From NCBI RefSeq assembly GCF_007860185.1, contig NZ_SJPY01000001.1, forward strand, positions 1 through 64,000: a stretch of DNA of 64,000 nt, written 5' to 3'. Made by a program: the position numbers and the translations under genes. The DNA is from Novipirellula aureliae (GTDB taxonomy: Bacteria > Planctomycetota > Planctomycetia > Pirellulales > Pirellulaceae). Below, piece after piece: positions 26,027-33,879 of the stretch (position 1 is the first letter of the stretch; each line of letters opens with the position of its first letter). A model generated the notes under the pieces. It was not told the origin of the DNA, did not search any database, and saw only the letters and a program-made list of their open reading frames with translations.

Positions 26027-26240
26027 GTAGCCGCGTCTCTCCGAGACGCGAAGGTATCGTAACCGCGTCTCCCCGAGACGCGAAGGTATCGTAACCGCGT
26101 CTCCCCGAGACGCGAAATATCGTAGCCGCGTCTCCCCCAAGACGCGAAGTATCGTAACCGCATCTCTCCGAGACGCGAAGTATCGTAACCGCATCTCTCC
26201 GAGACGCGAAGTATCACAACCGCGTCTCTCCGAGACGCGA
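26027..26240. repeat. tandem array of seven hairpin units (31-32 bp)
   Basis: Seven units, each with the palindrome CGCGTCTCTCCGAGACGCG or a close variant, linked by GAAGTATCGTAAC-like spacers. The period is 32 bp for the first four and 31 bp for the rest. It fills the space between the lipoprotein start (26013) and the hypothetical gene stop (26286). Spacers are conserved, not unique, so this is not CRISPR. Transcribed, it would give seven GC-rich hairpins in a row. Confidence 0.93.
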
Positions 26241-26285
26241 AGGTAAACACATAACTCCAATGGTGACTCAGAGAGACACCGCTAC

Positions 26286-26774
26286 TTACTCAATCACTTC
26301 GGCTTCACAGTACAACAAATCGTTGAGTTCTAAGCGAAGCGTTTCGGCTTCGGACTTAGTGATCGACACCGTCTCGACTTCGATTGTAGATCCATCGGCA
26401 ACCACCTCCACGCACATCGTTTGCTCGAGTGGGTTGGAAGCAGGTCGAATCAATCGTTTTCGCATCAACATCAACGCCAACAAATAGCGGGTTTTGGCTT
26501 TCTCGGGAAAAGCGGCCATTTGACGCAAAAGATCGATCAAAACTTCTGGAGGTGCCAGAACCAACCTCTTCTCGTCGGAGCGTGGCATCCGGTTTTTCCA
26601 CCAACCGATCGCTCCTTCTGGTGGTCCTTGCCAACTCTCGAGTGAATAGTCGTGGCGGATAAAATCATCGCCTGATTCCATCACGACGGAATAATACCAC
26701 TCCCCCTCCGCCAACGGGCGTTTGAGAGAGAAGCATTGCCGCGTACAACGGCTAACACGGTATTCGCCTAGCAT
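26286..26774 (-). CDS. conserved hypothetical protein
   Basis: 162 residues, soluble. Segments GEWYYSVVMESGDDFIRHDYSLESW and PPEGAIGWWKNRMP, then a helical part rich in Leu, are what I recall of an uncharacterised planctomycete family. The gene lies on the same strand upstream of the lipoprotein gene, separated by the hairpin array. Such pairs (this protein plus a LolB-like lipoprotein) hint at an envelope role, but nothing in the sequence proves it. Confidence 0.7.
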   Translation of the reverse strand: MLGEYRVSRCTRQCFSLKRPLAEGEWYYSVVMESGDDFIRHDYSLESWQGPPEGAIGWWKNRMPRSDEKRLVLAPPEVLIDLLRQMAAFPEKAKTRYLLALMLMRKRLIRPASNPLEQTMCVEVVADGSTIEVETVSITKSEAETLRLELNDLLYCEAEVIE

Positions 26775-26901
26775 GACAATTCAAAACGAGAATCAATTGG
26801 GATAAAACGATCATCAGAAGACCGAAGACGATTCGAAACTAACACAACTCGACCGACTTGCGAAAGGGCGAATCGCGAAGGAGCAATGTGCAATGTCAAT
26901 G

Positions 26902-27243
26902 TCACGATAGGCGGTAACCGATCGATTTGAGTTTCTCTTTGACCCTTTGCAAATGATCGCCTTGAATTTCCAGCTGCGTTCCCTGCAGAGAGCCGCCTGC
27001 TCCGCATGTCGACTGTAGTGTGGAAAGCAGTTGGCTTAGGTCCGTTTCGTCGGGAGCCAAGCCTTTGACAATGGTCATCGTGCGTTTATTTTTGCGGCGT
27101 TCGGTAAAGACCTTGGCCTTCTGCTTGCTGGGGTCAGCAAACGGGATCACTGGAGGTGGACAATCGCACTCGGATTCTAATTTCCCGCACACTTCACAGG
27201 TTGGTGGAATATCGAATGGGGTGCCAGCAAAGAGTCTTGTCAT
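26902..27243 (-). CDS. SUI1/eIF1-like translation factor (YciH type)
   Basis: 113 residues. The N-terminal part has a possible zinc site (CEVCGKLESECDC), followed by a basic linker and the SUI1 domain (about 45-113; LLSTLQSTCGAGGSLQGTQLEIQGDHLQRV, ending IGYRLS). Bacterial YciH-like proteins influence start-codon choice in translation initiation in vitro. Its stop is followed by the next minus-strand gene after a short space; the PAP2 gene ends 2 bp upstream of its start. Confidence 0.88.
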   Translation of the reverse strand: MTRLFAGTPFDIPPTCEVCGKLESECDCPPPVIPFADPSKQKAKVFTERRKNKRTMTIVKGLAPDETDLSQLLSTLQSTCGAGGSLQGTQLEIQGDHLQRVKEKLKSIGYRLS

Positions 27244-27245
27244 AA

Positions 27246-28112
27246 CTAAGCAGCAATTTTTCCTGGTTGGTCTCTATCGGTCTGAGCAACTGGTTTTTCA
27301 TCGGCATCGTCCACAACGATTTTGCATTCGCCTGAGAACATTTCGTCTGGTACGGCTTTTACCGGGCGACGTTCGGACTCCATGCGGTCAAACAACCCTC
27401 CAAGCAACTTGGGGTGAAAGCAGATGTAGGCCCAGCATAAACCGAATGCAGCCCCGCCACAAACGTCACTCAAAAAGTGAGCGCCCACAAACATTTGTTT
27501 TAGCAAGACGCCGACAAGGAAAATGCTGTAGATAATTCGCCCTCTTGGCAGTACCGCCCACAACCCGACGGTAAAGGCGGTCGCCGTTGTCATGTTCCCG
27601 CTCGGAAACGCTCGCGTGCTCGAGTCAAACGCGGCGACACGGTCGAGCGACCAATCAAACACCCAACGCCAAGCAACGTCGTAGGAGGCGATATCCAAAT
27701 TGATATTTCCAGGCCGTTCGCGAAGCACAAACATTTTCACGATGGTCGCGACTGCCCCGGCACCAAGAGCCAAAACAGCCAATCGTGAAATATACCGGCG
27801 GCTACGGGGGGCCATGACGAGGATCGTCAAAAGTATCAGAAAGATCCCCAATCCATGGGGAAAAAAACTCGTCAGCGTCAAGAAATCGGTTATTTCACGT
27901 GGTAGCTCGGTGCGATCAAACCAGCGACCAACGGGAACATCGACCAACGTCAACATCGGCACGCTCATCAAAGCGATACCCGATATCCACATCAAACTCG
28001 TCGTCCGAAAAGGCGCGAACTCGTCTGCATGAGAGCCACCAAACATCGAAATTTTGGGGCGTAACTTCGTCCCGGTGTTGCGTTGAGTGTTTGTTCCAAG
28101 TCTGGCGTCCAT
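27246..28112 (-). CDS. PAP2-family phosphatase with altered active site
   Basis: 288 residues from ATG at 28112 (an in-frame GTG at 28124 would add four). Six membrane helices. Motif 1, KxxxxxxRP, is intact (Lys126, Arg133). Motif 2 is PSGN (Asn173) instead of PSGH, and motif 3 is KQMFVGAHFLSD (Lys205-Gln206, His212, Asp216) instead of SRxxxxxHxxxD. The nucleophile His and its Asp remain, but the acid His and the phosphate-binding Arg are changed. It may be weakly active, specialised, or a binding protein. Ends 2 bp before the SUI1 gene. Confidence 0.82.
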   Translation of the reverse strand: MDARLGTNTQRNTGTKLRPKISMFGGSHADEFAPFRTTSLMWISGIALMSVPMLTLVDVPVGRWFDRTELPREITDFLTLTSFFPHGLGIFLILLTILVMAPRSRRYISRLAVLALGAGAVATIVKMFVLRERPGNINLDIASYDVAWRWVFDWSLDRVAAFDSSTRAFPSGNMTTATAFTVGLWAVLPRGRIIYSIFLVGVLLKQMFVGAHFLSDVCGGAAFGLCWAYICFHPKLLGGLFDRMESERRPVKAVPDEMFSGECKIVVDDADEKPVAQTDRDQPGKIAA

Positions 28113-28267
28113 CGAGCAACCCACATTCAGGTAATGAAAAATTCGACATCTTTACCGTAACGAAAAAATGGATTTCAGCGAAAGAGCATTTGCTGGTCGT
28201 TGATCCTGATCCTACAATCCAGATCCTTTCACTACCGATCCGCATTACCGATGGGCCAACCGTACGG

Positions 28268-29539
28268 ATGAGTCAGCAGAATTCAACAAAATGGACAGCG
28301 GAAGTGATCTCGATTGGCGACGAGATGACGAGCGGTGCCAGGCTCGATACGAACGCCCAATGGCTTAGCCAACGATTGGCGGAACTCGGCATCGAAGTCC
28401 TCTTTCATACTACCGTTTGCGATACGTTGGCTCACAATGTCAACGTCTTTCAAACCGCAGCTCGCCGGGTCGATTTCGTCGTTTGCACCGGTGGACTCGG
28501 ACCAACGCGAGACGACCTGACTCGCGAAGCGCTGTCCGAAGTCGCAAGCGACCCCTTGGAACTTCGCAAACAAGCTCTCGATCACATTGAAACCCTGTTT
28601 TCGAGTCGTGGGCGTCCGATGTCCGAGCGAAATCGGTTGCAAGCAATGTTTCCGTCGACGAGCACAATCATTCCCAACCCGCTCGGCACCGCACCTGGGA
28701 TCGATCTGCGACTTCGGGAGGATGCTTCCGATCACGTTTGCCGGGTCTTTGCGTTGCCGGGTGTGCCAGCGGAAATGATGCCGATGTTCGACCAATACGT
28801 TGCCCCCTCGCTGGTTTCCAATAACGGTGACCAACATGTGATTCGCAGCCTTGTAATGAAATTCTTTGGAACGGGGGAAAGTGCGATGGAAGAACGGCTC
28901 GGCGATACGATTGCGCGTGATCGGCAACCGCGAGTCGGAATCACCGTAAGCGCCGCAACGATCTCCCTCCGCATAACCGCTCATGCTGAAACCGCCCAAG
29001 AATGCGAAGCGATGATTGCCGACACCAAGACCGAAATACTCGGCAGAGTGCCCGAATATTATTTCGGTGATGGCGAAAACTACGAGCAATATCACGCGAT
29101 CGACTCGTCGCTGAGAAGCCGAGGCGAATCCTTGATGGTCGTTGAACTAGGCTATGCGGCACCGTTAAACGATTGGTTTGCCTCGCTTGGCGACACGCCG
29201 TCGTATCGAGGTGGCCTATCGCTGGCAAACGAACGGGAACTACGAAGACATACCTCCGCATCTGCCCTTGCCGAAGCGATCACCCAACTCAAGTCGCAAT
29301 TCGATGTGGACTGGCTACTGTTGGTCGACGGTTATCCGTCACTCAATAGCCCGCTCGTTAGAGAGCCGTCAGAGACGATGCCGAATGCCAGCGTCAAGAT
29401 GCTCGTCTCATCGCCAGACGGAGTCTTGCATGAGCGAAAATCAACGATTGCCGGTCATCCTGATATTTTGCAGCCGCGAATAGGCAAAACGGCGATGGAG
29501 CATTTGCGAGCGGTGATGGCGGCGACCGATTTAGCGTAA
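28268..29539 (+). CDS. CinA-like protein with degenerate amidase domain
   Basis: 423 residues from ATG at 28268; the frame is open upstream over the PAP2 gene, but the homology starts here (AEVISIGDEMTSGARLDTN). The N-terminal MoCF_biosynth-like domain is complete, with VCTGGLGPTRDD. The C-terminal domain corresponds to the PncC/CinA nicotinamide-nucleotide amidase by its RGGLSLANE segment, but the nucleophile motif (normally ESCTGG) reads ELGYAA, so the catalytic Ser is absent. It therefore probably keeps only the pyrophosphatase-type half. Divergent from the PAP2 gene. Confidence 0.82.
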   Translation: MSQQNSTKWTAEVISIGDEMTSGARLDTNAQWLSQRLAELGIEVLFHTTVCDTLAHNVNVFQTAARRVDFVVCTGGLGPTRDDLTREALSEVASDPLELRKQALDHIETLFSSRGRPMSERNRLQAMFPSTSTIIPNPLGTAPGIDLRLREDASDHVCRVFALPGVPAEMMPMFDQYVAPSLVSNNGDQHVIRSLVMKFFGTGESAMEERLGDTIARDRQPRVGITVSAATISLRITAHAETAQECEAMIADTKTEILGRVPEYYFGDGENYEQYHAIDSSLRSRGESLMVVELGYAAPLNDWFASLGDTPSYRGGLSLANERELRRHTSASALAEAITQLKSQFDVDWLLLVDGYPSLNSPLVREPSETMPNASVKMLVSSPDGVLHERKSTIAGHPDILQPRIGKTAMEHLRAVMAATDLA

Positions 29540-30013
29540 GGCGGCTCAGCTTCCGGTCGTAGCGAGCCGGCGGGACGTACGATTTTCTGGCACGCGTGCA
29601 AATGAATCGTACTCGCCCTCAATCAAATGGTACTCGTACAAATGGTACTCGTACAAATGGTACTCGTACTCGGGCGGAAAAGACAATTCGGGGACGGGGA
29701 CGAAAAAACTGTCGGTTCCGATGTTTGACAGCAGTTGGCGGTGGCGTTTACCGAGAAGCGTCGAGTGAATTCCGTTCCACGATTTGCCGCCATGTCCAGA
29801 TAACGGAACAAATTCCGTTCTACCGCAGCCCTCGAGGCAAAGAAAAGGAAAAACCGTACGTTTTTCGCTCGCTAGGCCCTCCATTGGTCTCGACGATTCT
29901 GCTAGCCGCCTGCTACACTTCTGGGCTTGATCGAGTCTTGCAGCTTGAAAACCTACCCAATTTACAATTAAACGCTAAAACCGTCTAAACAACCTCCAAC
30001 GGGAGCCATTCAC
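29540..30013. other. intergenic region with a 15-bp tandem repeat
   Basis: 474 bp. It contains CAAATGGTACTCGTA three times in tandem (29624-29668), preceded by a degenerate unit, and a pair of inverted ATTCCGTT words around 29768-29818. The region should hold the tpiA promoter: TACAAT at about 29962 lies 52 bp before its start. No gene is convincing; a 130-codon plus-strand ORF runs through the repeat. Confidence 0.6.
29624..29668. repeat. 15-bp tandem repeat x3
   Basis: CAAATGGTACTCGTA at 29624-29638, 29639-29653 and 29654-29668, all identical. Confidence 0.92.
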
Positions 30014-30769
30014 GTGTCGCGCCGAACTTTGATTGCTGGAAACTGGAAAATGAACATGCGGTGCGAAAGTGCCGTTGCGTTAGCAAAAGGCGTTGTCGCA
30101 GCCGTTGGAAGTCAGCCCAGCGCGGAAGTCGTCCTTTGCCCGCCGTCGGTCTACTTGTCCAAAGTAGGTGAAGCGGTCGCTGGCACTCCCGTCGAATTGG
30201 GTGCTCAAAACGTTTACGCAGCCGATGACGGTGCGTTCACCGGAGAGGTCAACCCGTCAATGTTGACCGATGTGGGATGCCAATTTGTGATTCTCGGGCA
30301 TAGTGAACGCCGCACGTTGATGGGCGAAACAGACGCGGACGTGAGCAAAAAGCTTCATGCCGCACTCGCCGGGCGTTTGGTTCCAATCGTATGTGTTGGT
30401 GAATCACTTGAGCAGCGTGAAGGTGACGAGACCGAGCAAGTGATCGAACGACAAATCAACGGCTCGCTCGCTGGACTCGATGACGTTCGCGCAGCAGGAA
30501 TTGTCATCGCTTACGAACCCATTTGGGCTATCGGAACCGGTAAAGTTGCATCGCCCGAACAAGCCGAAGAAGTCCACGCATTCATTCGCCAAGAACTCAG
30601 CAAAATGTTCGGCAAAGAAGTCGCCGACCAAATCCGAATTCAATACGGCGGCAGCGTGAAGCCAGGCAACGCAAAGGAATTGCTGGGGCAACCCAACATT
30701 GACGGGGCACTGGTCGGCGGGGCAAGCTTAACCGTAGAAGACTTCTCGGGTATCATCGCCGCAGTCTAG
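30014..30769 (+). CDS. tpiA: triosephosphate isomerase
   Basis: 251 residues, the normal length. It interconverts dihydroxyacetone phosphate and glyceraldehyde 3-phosphate in glycolysis and gluconeogenesis. All key residues are present: Asn10 and Lys12 in AGNWKMN, His96 in ILGHSERR, Glu168 in AYEPIWAIGTGK, and the phosphate loop IQYGGSVKPGN. Start: GTG at 30014, 11 bp after CGGGAG; the next residues (RRTLIAGNWKMN) match the family start, and no ATG is available. A family B palindrome lies 33 bp after the stop, then secG. Confidence 0.97.
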   Translation: MSRRTLIAGNWKMNMRCESAVALAKGVVAAVGSQPSAEVVLCPPSVYLSKVGEAVAGTPVELGAQNVYAADDGAFTGEVNPSMLTDVGCQFVILGHSERRTLMGETDADVSKKLHAALAGRLVPIVCVGESLEQREGDETEQVIERQINGSLAGLDDVRAAGIVIAYEPIWAIGTGKVASPEQAEEVHAFIRQELSKMFGKEVADQIRIQYGGSVKPGNAKELLGQPNIDGALVGGASLTVEDFSGIIAAV

Positions 30770-30801
30770 TGGCTTGTCTCCGTCAAGAATTACGGTCGGC
30801 G

Positions 30802-30855
30802 GTAGTGGATCTTGTTAAAGATCCCAGGCCTCAGGATCTTTAACAAGATCCACTT
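30802..30855. repeat. palindromic element, family B
   Basis: GTAGTGGATCTTGTTAAAGATC and GATCTTTAACAAGATCCACT around a spacer of about 10 bp. It lies between tpiA and secG, 33 bp after the tpiA stop. It may attenuate or process the transcript. Confidence 0.85.
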
Positions 30856-30935
30856 CCTAAGATGGGGCGGTGACAATGCTTCGTCTTAGATTACTCCTTT
30901 TAAACCCGTTGTTTATCCTTTAGGACCAACGAAAT

Positions 30936-31529
30936 ATGACGACGTTATTGATTGGTTCCATCTCCGGCATGATCCTGGGGTGGTTGATGGGCTTTTTGTC
31001 ACTGTTTCTGATCTTGTTGGTACTCATCCAGCGGGGCAAAGGAGGCGGCTTGACAGGTGCTTTGGGCGGCCCAGGTGGACAGAGCGCGTTTGGCAGCAAA
31101 GCGGGCGATACCTTCACGGTCATCACCGTTGTCGTCGCTTCGGTTTGGGGCTTTACCTGTGCCTTCACCATGTGGCTACTCGGCACTCATTCCCCTTCGG
31201 TCTCGATCAGCAATTCGGAAATCAAATCAGGACCTGGCGACGAAGATGCGGAGCCATCCTCTGGTCAAGAGGGCTTGACCGTTCCCCCGATGAGCCCCGA
31301 AGAGGAAGCCGCACCCGCACCTGCGATCGACGGTGGCGAAAGCAATTCGGTTGAATTGACTCCCGCGAATGCCGAAGCAACCGAGCCCGAAGCAACCGAG
31401 CCCGAAGCAACCGAGCCCGAAGCAACTGAGCCCGAAGCAACTGAGCCCGAAGCATCTGAGCCCGAAGCAACTGAGCCCGAGACAACCGATACTGAAACCG
31501 AGCAGCCTGCTGCCGGCGACGGCCAATAG
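30936..31529 (+). CDS. secG: SecG preprotein translocase subunit with repeat tail
   Basis: 197 residues; SecG is normally about 75-130. Two membrane helices (about 5-30 and 58-84) with the conserved cytosolic loop [16 protein letters not shown] between them define SecG, the accessory subunit of the SecYEG channel. The tail (about 95-197) is acidic, Pro-rich and contains seven EATEP-type pentapeptides encoded by a 15-bp tandem repeat (31374-31478). By topology the tail would be periplasmic. Next gene, yicC, starts 5 bp after the stop. Confidence 0.92.
   Translation: MTTLLIGSISGMILGWLMGFLSLFLILLVLIQRGKGGGLTGALGGPGGQSAFGSKAGDTFTVITVVVASVWGFTCAFTMWLLGTHSPSVSISNSEIKSGPGDEDAEPSSGQEGLTVPPMSPEEEAAPAPAIDGGESNSVELTPANAEATEPEATEPEATEPEATEPEATEPEASEPEATEPETTDTETEQPAAGDGQ
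31374..31478 (+). repeat. 15-bp coding tandem repeat x7 in secG
   Basis: GAAGCAACCGAGCCC and close variants (third codon ACC/ACT/TCT), seven in a row, in frame, encoding Glu-Ala-Thr-Glu-Pro. Silent changes between units show that the array is not brand new, but the high identity suggests recent expansion. Confidence 0.95.
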
Positions 31530-31534
31530 CTCTG

Positions 31535-32500
31535 ATGACATCGACTCCCCATCGTCAAATCCGCAGCATGACAGGCCAAGGTCATGCGTCACGAAGTAGT
31601 AGCCAAGGGATCATTGCGGTCGAGATCCGTACGGTCAATAACCGTGGCTTCAAATGCATTCTACGGTCACCCGATTCACTGTCAGGGTTCGATTCACGAA
31701 TGGAGGGGCTAGCGCGGTCATTGATCCATCGTGGCAGCGTAAGCATGTCAGTCTCATGGAAACGCCCACCCTCCGAATCGATGCCGCAAATCGATCAAGA
31801 GCTGTTGCAAAGCTACGTCAAACAGCTCAAGGCCGGCCGCGATGCAATTGGTGTTGATGTCATGGCCACCATCGATCTCGCCCAAGTGGCCATGTTGCCT
31901 GGTGTGATCGCGCCGGCTCAAAGCGACCAACGTGACAATAAATTGCTCTGGCAAGAGATCGAGCAAGCGGTCTACGAGGCGATTGAAAATCTCAATGCGA
32001 TGCGAGACCAAGAGGGATCGCATATGGCGGAAACGATTCGAGCCGAATGCGATACGATCGAGTCTCATTTGGAGCAAATTGGCGTATTGGCACCGCGAAG
32101 TGTGGAGGTCTACCAGAATCGCCTCGAATCCAAGATCAAGAAACTTCTTGCCAGACATGAAGTGGAATATTCCAAGATTGATTTGCTGCGTGAGATTCAA
32201 ATCTATGCAGACCGGGCAGACGTTAGCGAAGAGATCACTCGCTTGACGAGCCACCTAAAAATGGTGCGTGGCGTCCTCGGCGACGCAAACACGGCGGATC
32301 CGCATACGGTGGATTCAGGTGAGGAAAAAGCCAAAGAGGGTGAGCCCACCGGCAGAAAACTTGAGTTCATCGTTCAAGAATTGCTTCGAGAAACCAACAC
32401 AATTGGCAGCAAGGCATCCGACAGTGAAATCGCAGCGTTCGTTGTCGAGATCAAATGCGCGATCGAGCGGATGCGAGAATTGGTCCTGAACTTAGAGTAG
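31535..32500 (+). CDS. yicC: YicC-family protein (RNase-related)
   Basis: 321 residues. The N-terminal YicC domain starts RSMTGQGHASR, and the C-terminal DUF1732 part has RGVLGDANTAD-like and GRKLEFIVQELLRETNTIGSKASD segments, ending in MRELVLNLE. YicC-like proteins have been linked to RNA degradation and often sit next to gmk, as here. Between the two conserved halves is an acidic insertion (about 255-275). It is translationally close to secG upstream (5 bp) and gmk downstream (20 bp). Confidence 0.92.
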   Translation: MTSTPHRQIRSMTGQGHASRSSSQGIIAVEIRTVNNRGFKCILRSPDSLSGFDSRMEGLARSLIHRGSVSMSVSWKRPPSESMPQIDQELLQSYVKQLKAGRDAIGVDVMATIDLAQVAMLPGVIAPAQSDQRDNKLLWQEIEQAVYEAIENLNAMRDQEGSHMAETIRAECDTIESHLEQIGVLAPRSVEVYQNRLESKIKKLLARHEVEYSKIDLLREIQIYADRADVSEEITRLTSHLKMVRGVLGDANTADPHTVDSGEEKAKEGEPTGRKLEFIVQELLRETNTIGSKASDSEIAAFVVEIKCAIERMRELVLNLE

Positions 32501-32520
32501 ACTTTCACTTTCTTTGGCTT

Positions 32521-33123
32521 ATGAGCGACACAAACGATGGTCGATTGATTATCATTTCGGGACCAAGCGGTGCCGGAAAATCAACCGTTCTGCGCCGTTT
32601 GCTAAGCAAATGTGACCTGCCACTGAAAATGAGCATCTCGGCGACGACCCGAAAGCCTCGCCAGGGCGAACGAGACGGAATCGATTACTTTTTTTTGTCA
32701 GCGGAAGAGTTTGAGCGGCGACGAGAAGCAGGAGACTTTCTGGAGTGCAAGCGAGTTTTTAAGCTTGGCGATTGGTATGGAACGCTAAAAAGTCAAGTCG
32801 CTACTGGCCTAAAAGCAGGTCAATGGGTTATTTTAGAAATTGACGTCCAAGGGGCTCTGGCCGTCCTGGAACAAAAGGATTTCGATCCGGTTTCGTTGTT
32901 CATTCATCCTGGAACAATGCAAGAACTGGAACGACGATTACGAAATCGAGCCACCGAATCCGAAGAAGCGATCGCCGCGCGGCTGGAAACGGCGAAGAGT
33001 GAAATGCGGTTCATCGATCGCTACCAACATGAAATCATCAACGATTCCGTCGACCAAACGGTCTCGAATATTTGTCTGATCTTAAAAGAACATAGGGAAC
33101 ACCAAGCATGCTCGAAGAACTAA
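32521..33123 (+). CDS. gmk: guanylate kinase
   Basis: 200 residues from ATG at 32521. The P-loop ISGPSGAGKST (about 11-21) leads into the GMP-binding part: SISATTRKPRQGERDGIDYFF and the lid region. It phosphorylates GMP to GDP. The upstream in-frame extension to 32455 overlaps yicC and lacks homology. It overlaps rpoZ by 16 bp. Confidence 0.96.
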   Translation: MSDTNDGRLIIISGPSGAGKSTVLRRLLSKCDLPLKMSISATTRKPRQGERDGIDYFFLSAEEFERRREAGDFLECKRVFKLGDWYGTLKSQVATGLKAGQWVILEIDVQGALAVLEQKDFDPVSLFIHPGTMQELERRLRNRATESEEAIAARLETAKSEMRFIDRYQHEIINDSVDQTVSNICLILKEHREHQACSKN

Positions 33124-33383
33124 AAGAAGAAGAAATCGTCAACAAGGTTGGCGGCCGTTTCAAGCTAAGTACCCTGATCCAAAAACGATTGGTTCAACTC
33201 AATCAAGGCAGTCGAGCGCTTGTGAATGTCGACACGCATGACAAAATGTCGATCGTTTTACAGGAAATTGTGCAAGACAAAATCGTGCTCAACATGGACA
33301 ACGAGATCCAAACACTCGAGGATTTAACGGCCGACGCCGAAGCCGCAACGGACGGTCCCGATTTGGACGCCTCGGATTTGTAG
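33108..33383 (+). CDS. rpoZ: RNA polymerase omega subunit
   Basis: 91 residues. The N-terminal half (VNKVGGRFKLSTLIQKRLVQLNQGSRALV) is the omega core that wraps the beta-prime C-terminus; the acidic tail is variable. The position directly after gmk and before coaC is the usual neighbourhood of rpoZ. A 16-bp sequence is duplicated directly after its TAG stop. Confidence 0.9.
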   Translation: MLEELKEEEIVNKVGGRFKLSTLIQKRLVQLNQGSRALVNVDTHDKMSIVLQEIVQDKIVLNMDNEIQTLEDLTADAEAATDGPDLDASDL

Positions 33384-33415
33384 TTCATCGCCCCGAAACT
33401 TCATCGCCCCGAAAC
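33384..33415. repeat. 16-bp tandem duplication directly after the rpoZ stop
   Basis: TTCATCGCCCCGAAAC twice without a gap, beginning at the first base after the TAG stop codon (33381-33383). Confidence 0.92.
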
Positions 33416-33625
33416 AAGGTTCCCGCCTCCTTACACTGGAAACGGCTGAAAAGGGTAGCGACGAACCTAGCTTTGTCACCGCTGGGTTATCGACTTGGCA
33501 AAAGGGTGGCTGGGGTTGCAAGCCCAAGTCACGTTATACCGCACCTAAAATACCGCACCTAAAGTTAAATCTGGACAAAACGCTGGGCTGAAACGAATCG
33601 AGGCCGTAGGTCGAAACACCGTCTG

Positions 33626-33785
33626 CCGGTGGCTGACGGGCTGTCGATTTAATCGGTTTGACTCGACTGATTGTTTAACGCCAAGCCATAGGCGACCGAT
33701 TATGAAAAAGCTGACGCCTTCGGCTAAGCGTTAAACGATTAAGATAAGCGTTAAACGATTCAATCGACAGGCCGTGAGCCACCGG
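33626..33785. repeat. 160-bp nested palindromic element
   Basis: The outer arms CCGGTGGCTGACGGGCTGTC and GACAGGCCGTGAGCCACCGG are complementary with a few mismatches. Inside is a second palindrome: TTTAACGCCAAGCCATAGGCG against CGCCTTCGGCTAAGCGTTAAA. Beside it, AAGCGTTAAACGATT is duplicated. It could fold into a long cruciform; no ORF. It resembles REP/MITE-type elements in layout. Confidence 0.8.
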
Positions 33786-33879
33786 ATTGTCGTAAACGCA
33801 CCATCAAATAAACCTTTTCAGAGCTACACGGTATCAATGGGTAGCAAGAGATTGTGTAGTAAGAGATTTCGAGCATTTC

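Larger units (their letters stand above)
33384..33879. other. intergenic region with repeats, rpoZ to coaC
   Basis: 496 bp without a gene. It holds the 16-bp duplication after rpoZ, a dispersed motif GCTTTGTCACCGCTGGGTTA (33467 onwards, related to 23529), a decayed family A core (GTGGCTGGGG near 33507) and the nested palindrome at 33626-33785. The coaC promoter must lie in the last 100 bp or the gene is read through from gmk-rpoZ. Confidence 0.6.

Noticed and set aside
26027-26240. CRISPR array
   Set aside because: Units are regularly spaced, but the spacers are conserved and the repeats palindromic with 31-32 bp total period; no cas genes.
26014-26250. 79-residue N-terminal extension of the lipoprotein
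   Set aside because: It is a translation of the 31/32-bp hairpin array; the signal peptide with lipobox starts at 26013.
27899-28267. 123-residue N-terminal extension of the CinA-like protein
   Set aside because: It is antisense to the PAP2 gene and has no homology; the CinA start is at 28268.
29596-29988. 130-codon plus-strand ORF
   Set aside because: It runs through the 15-bp tandem repeat upstream of tpiA; the translation is low-complexity and lacks a ribosome binding site.
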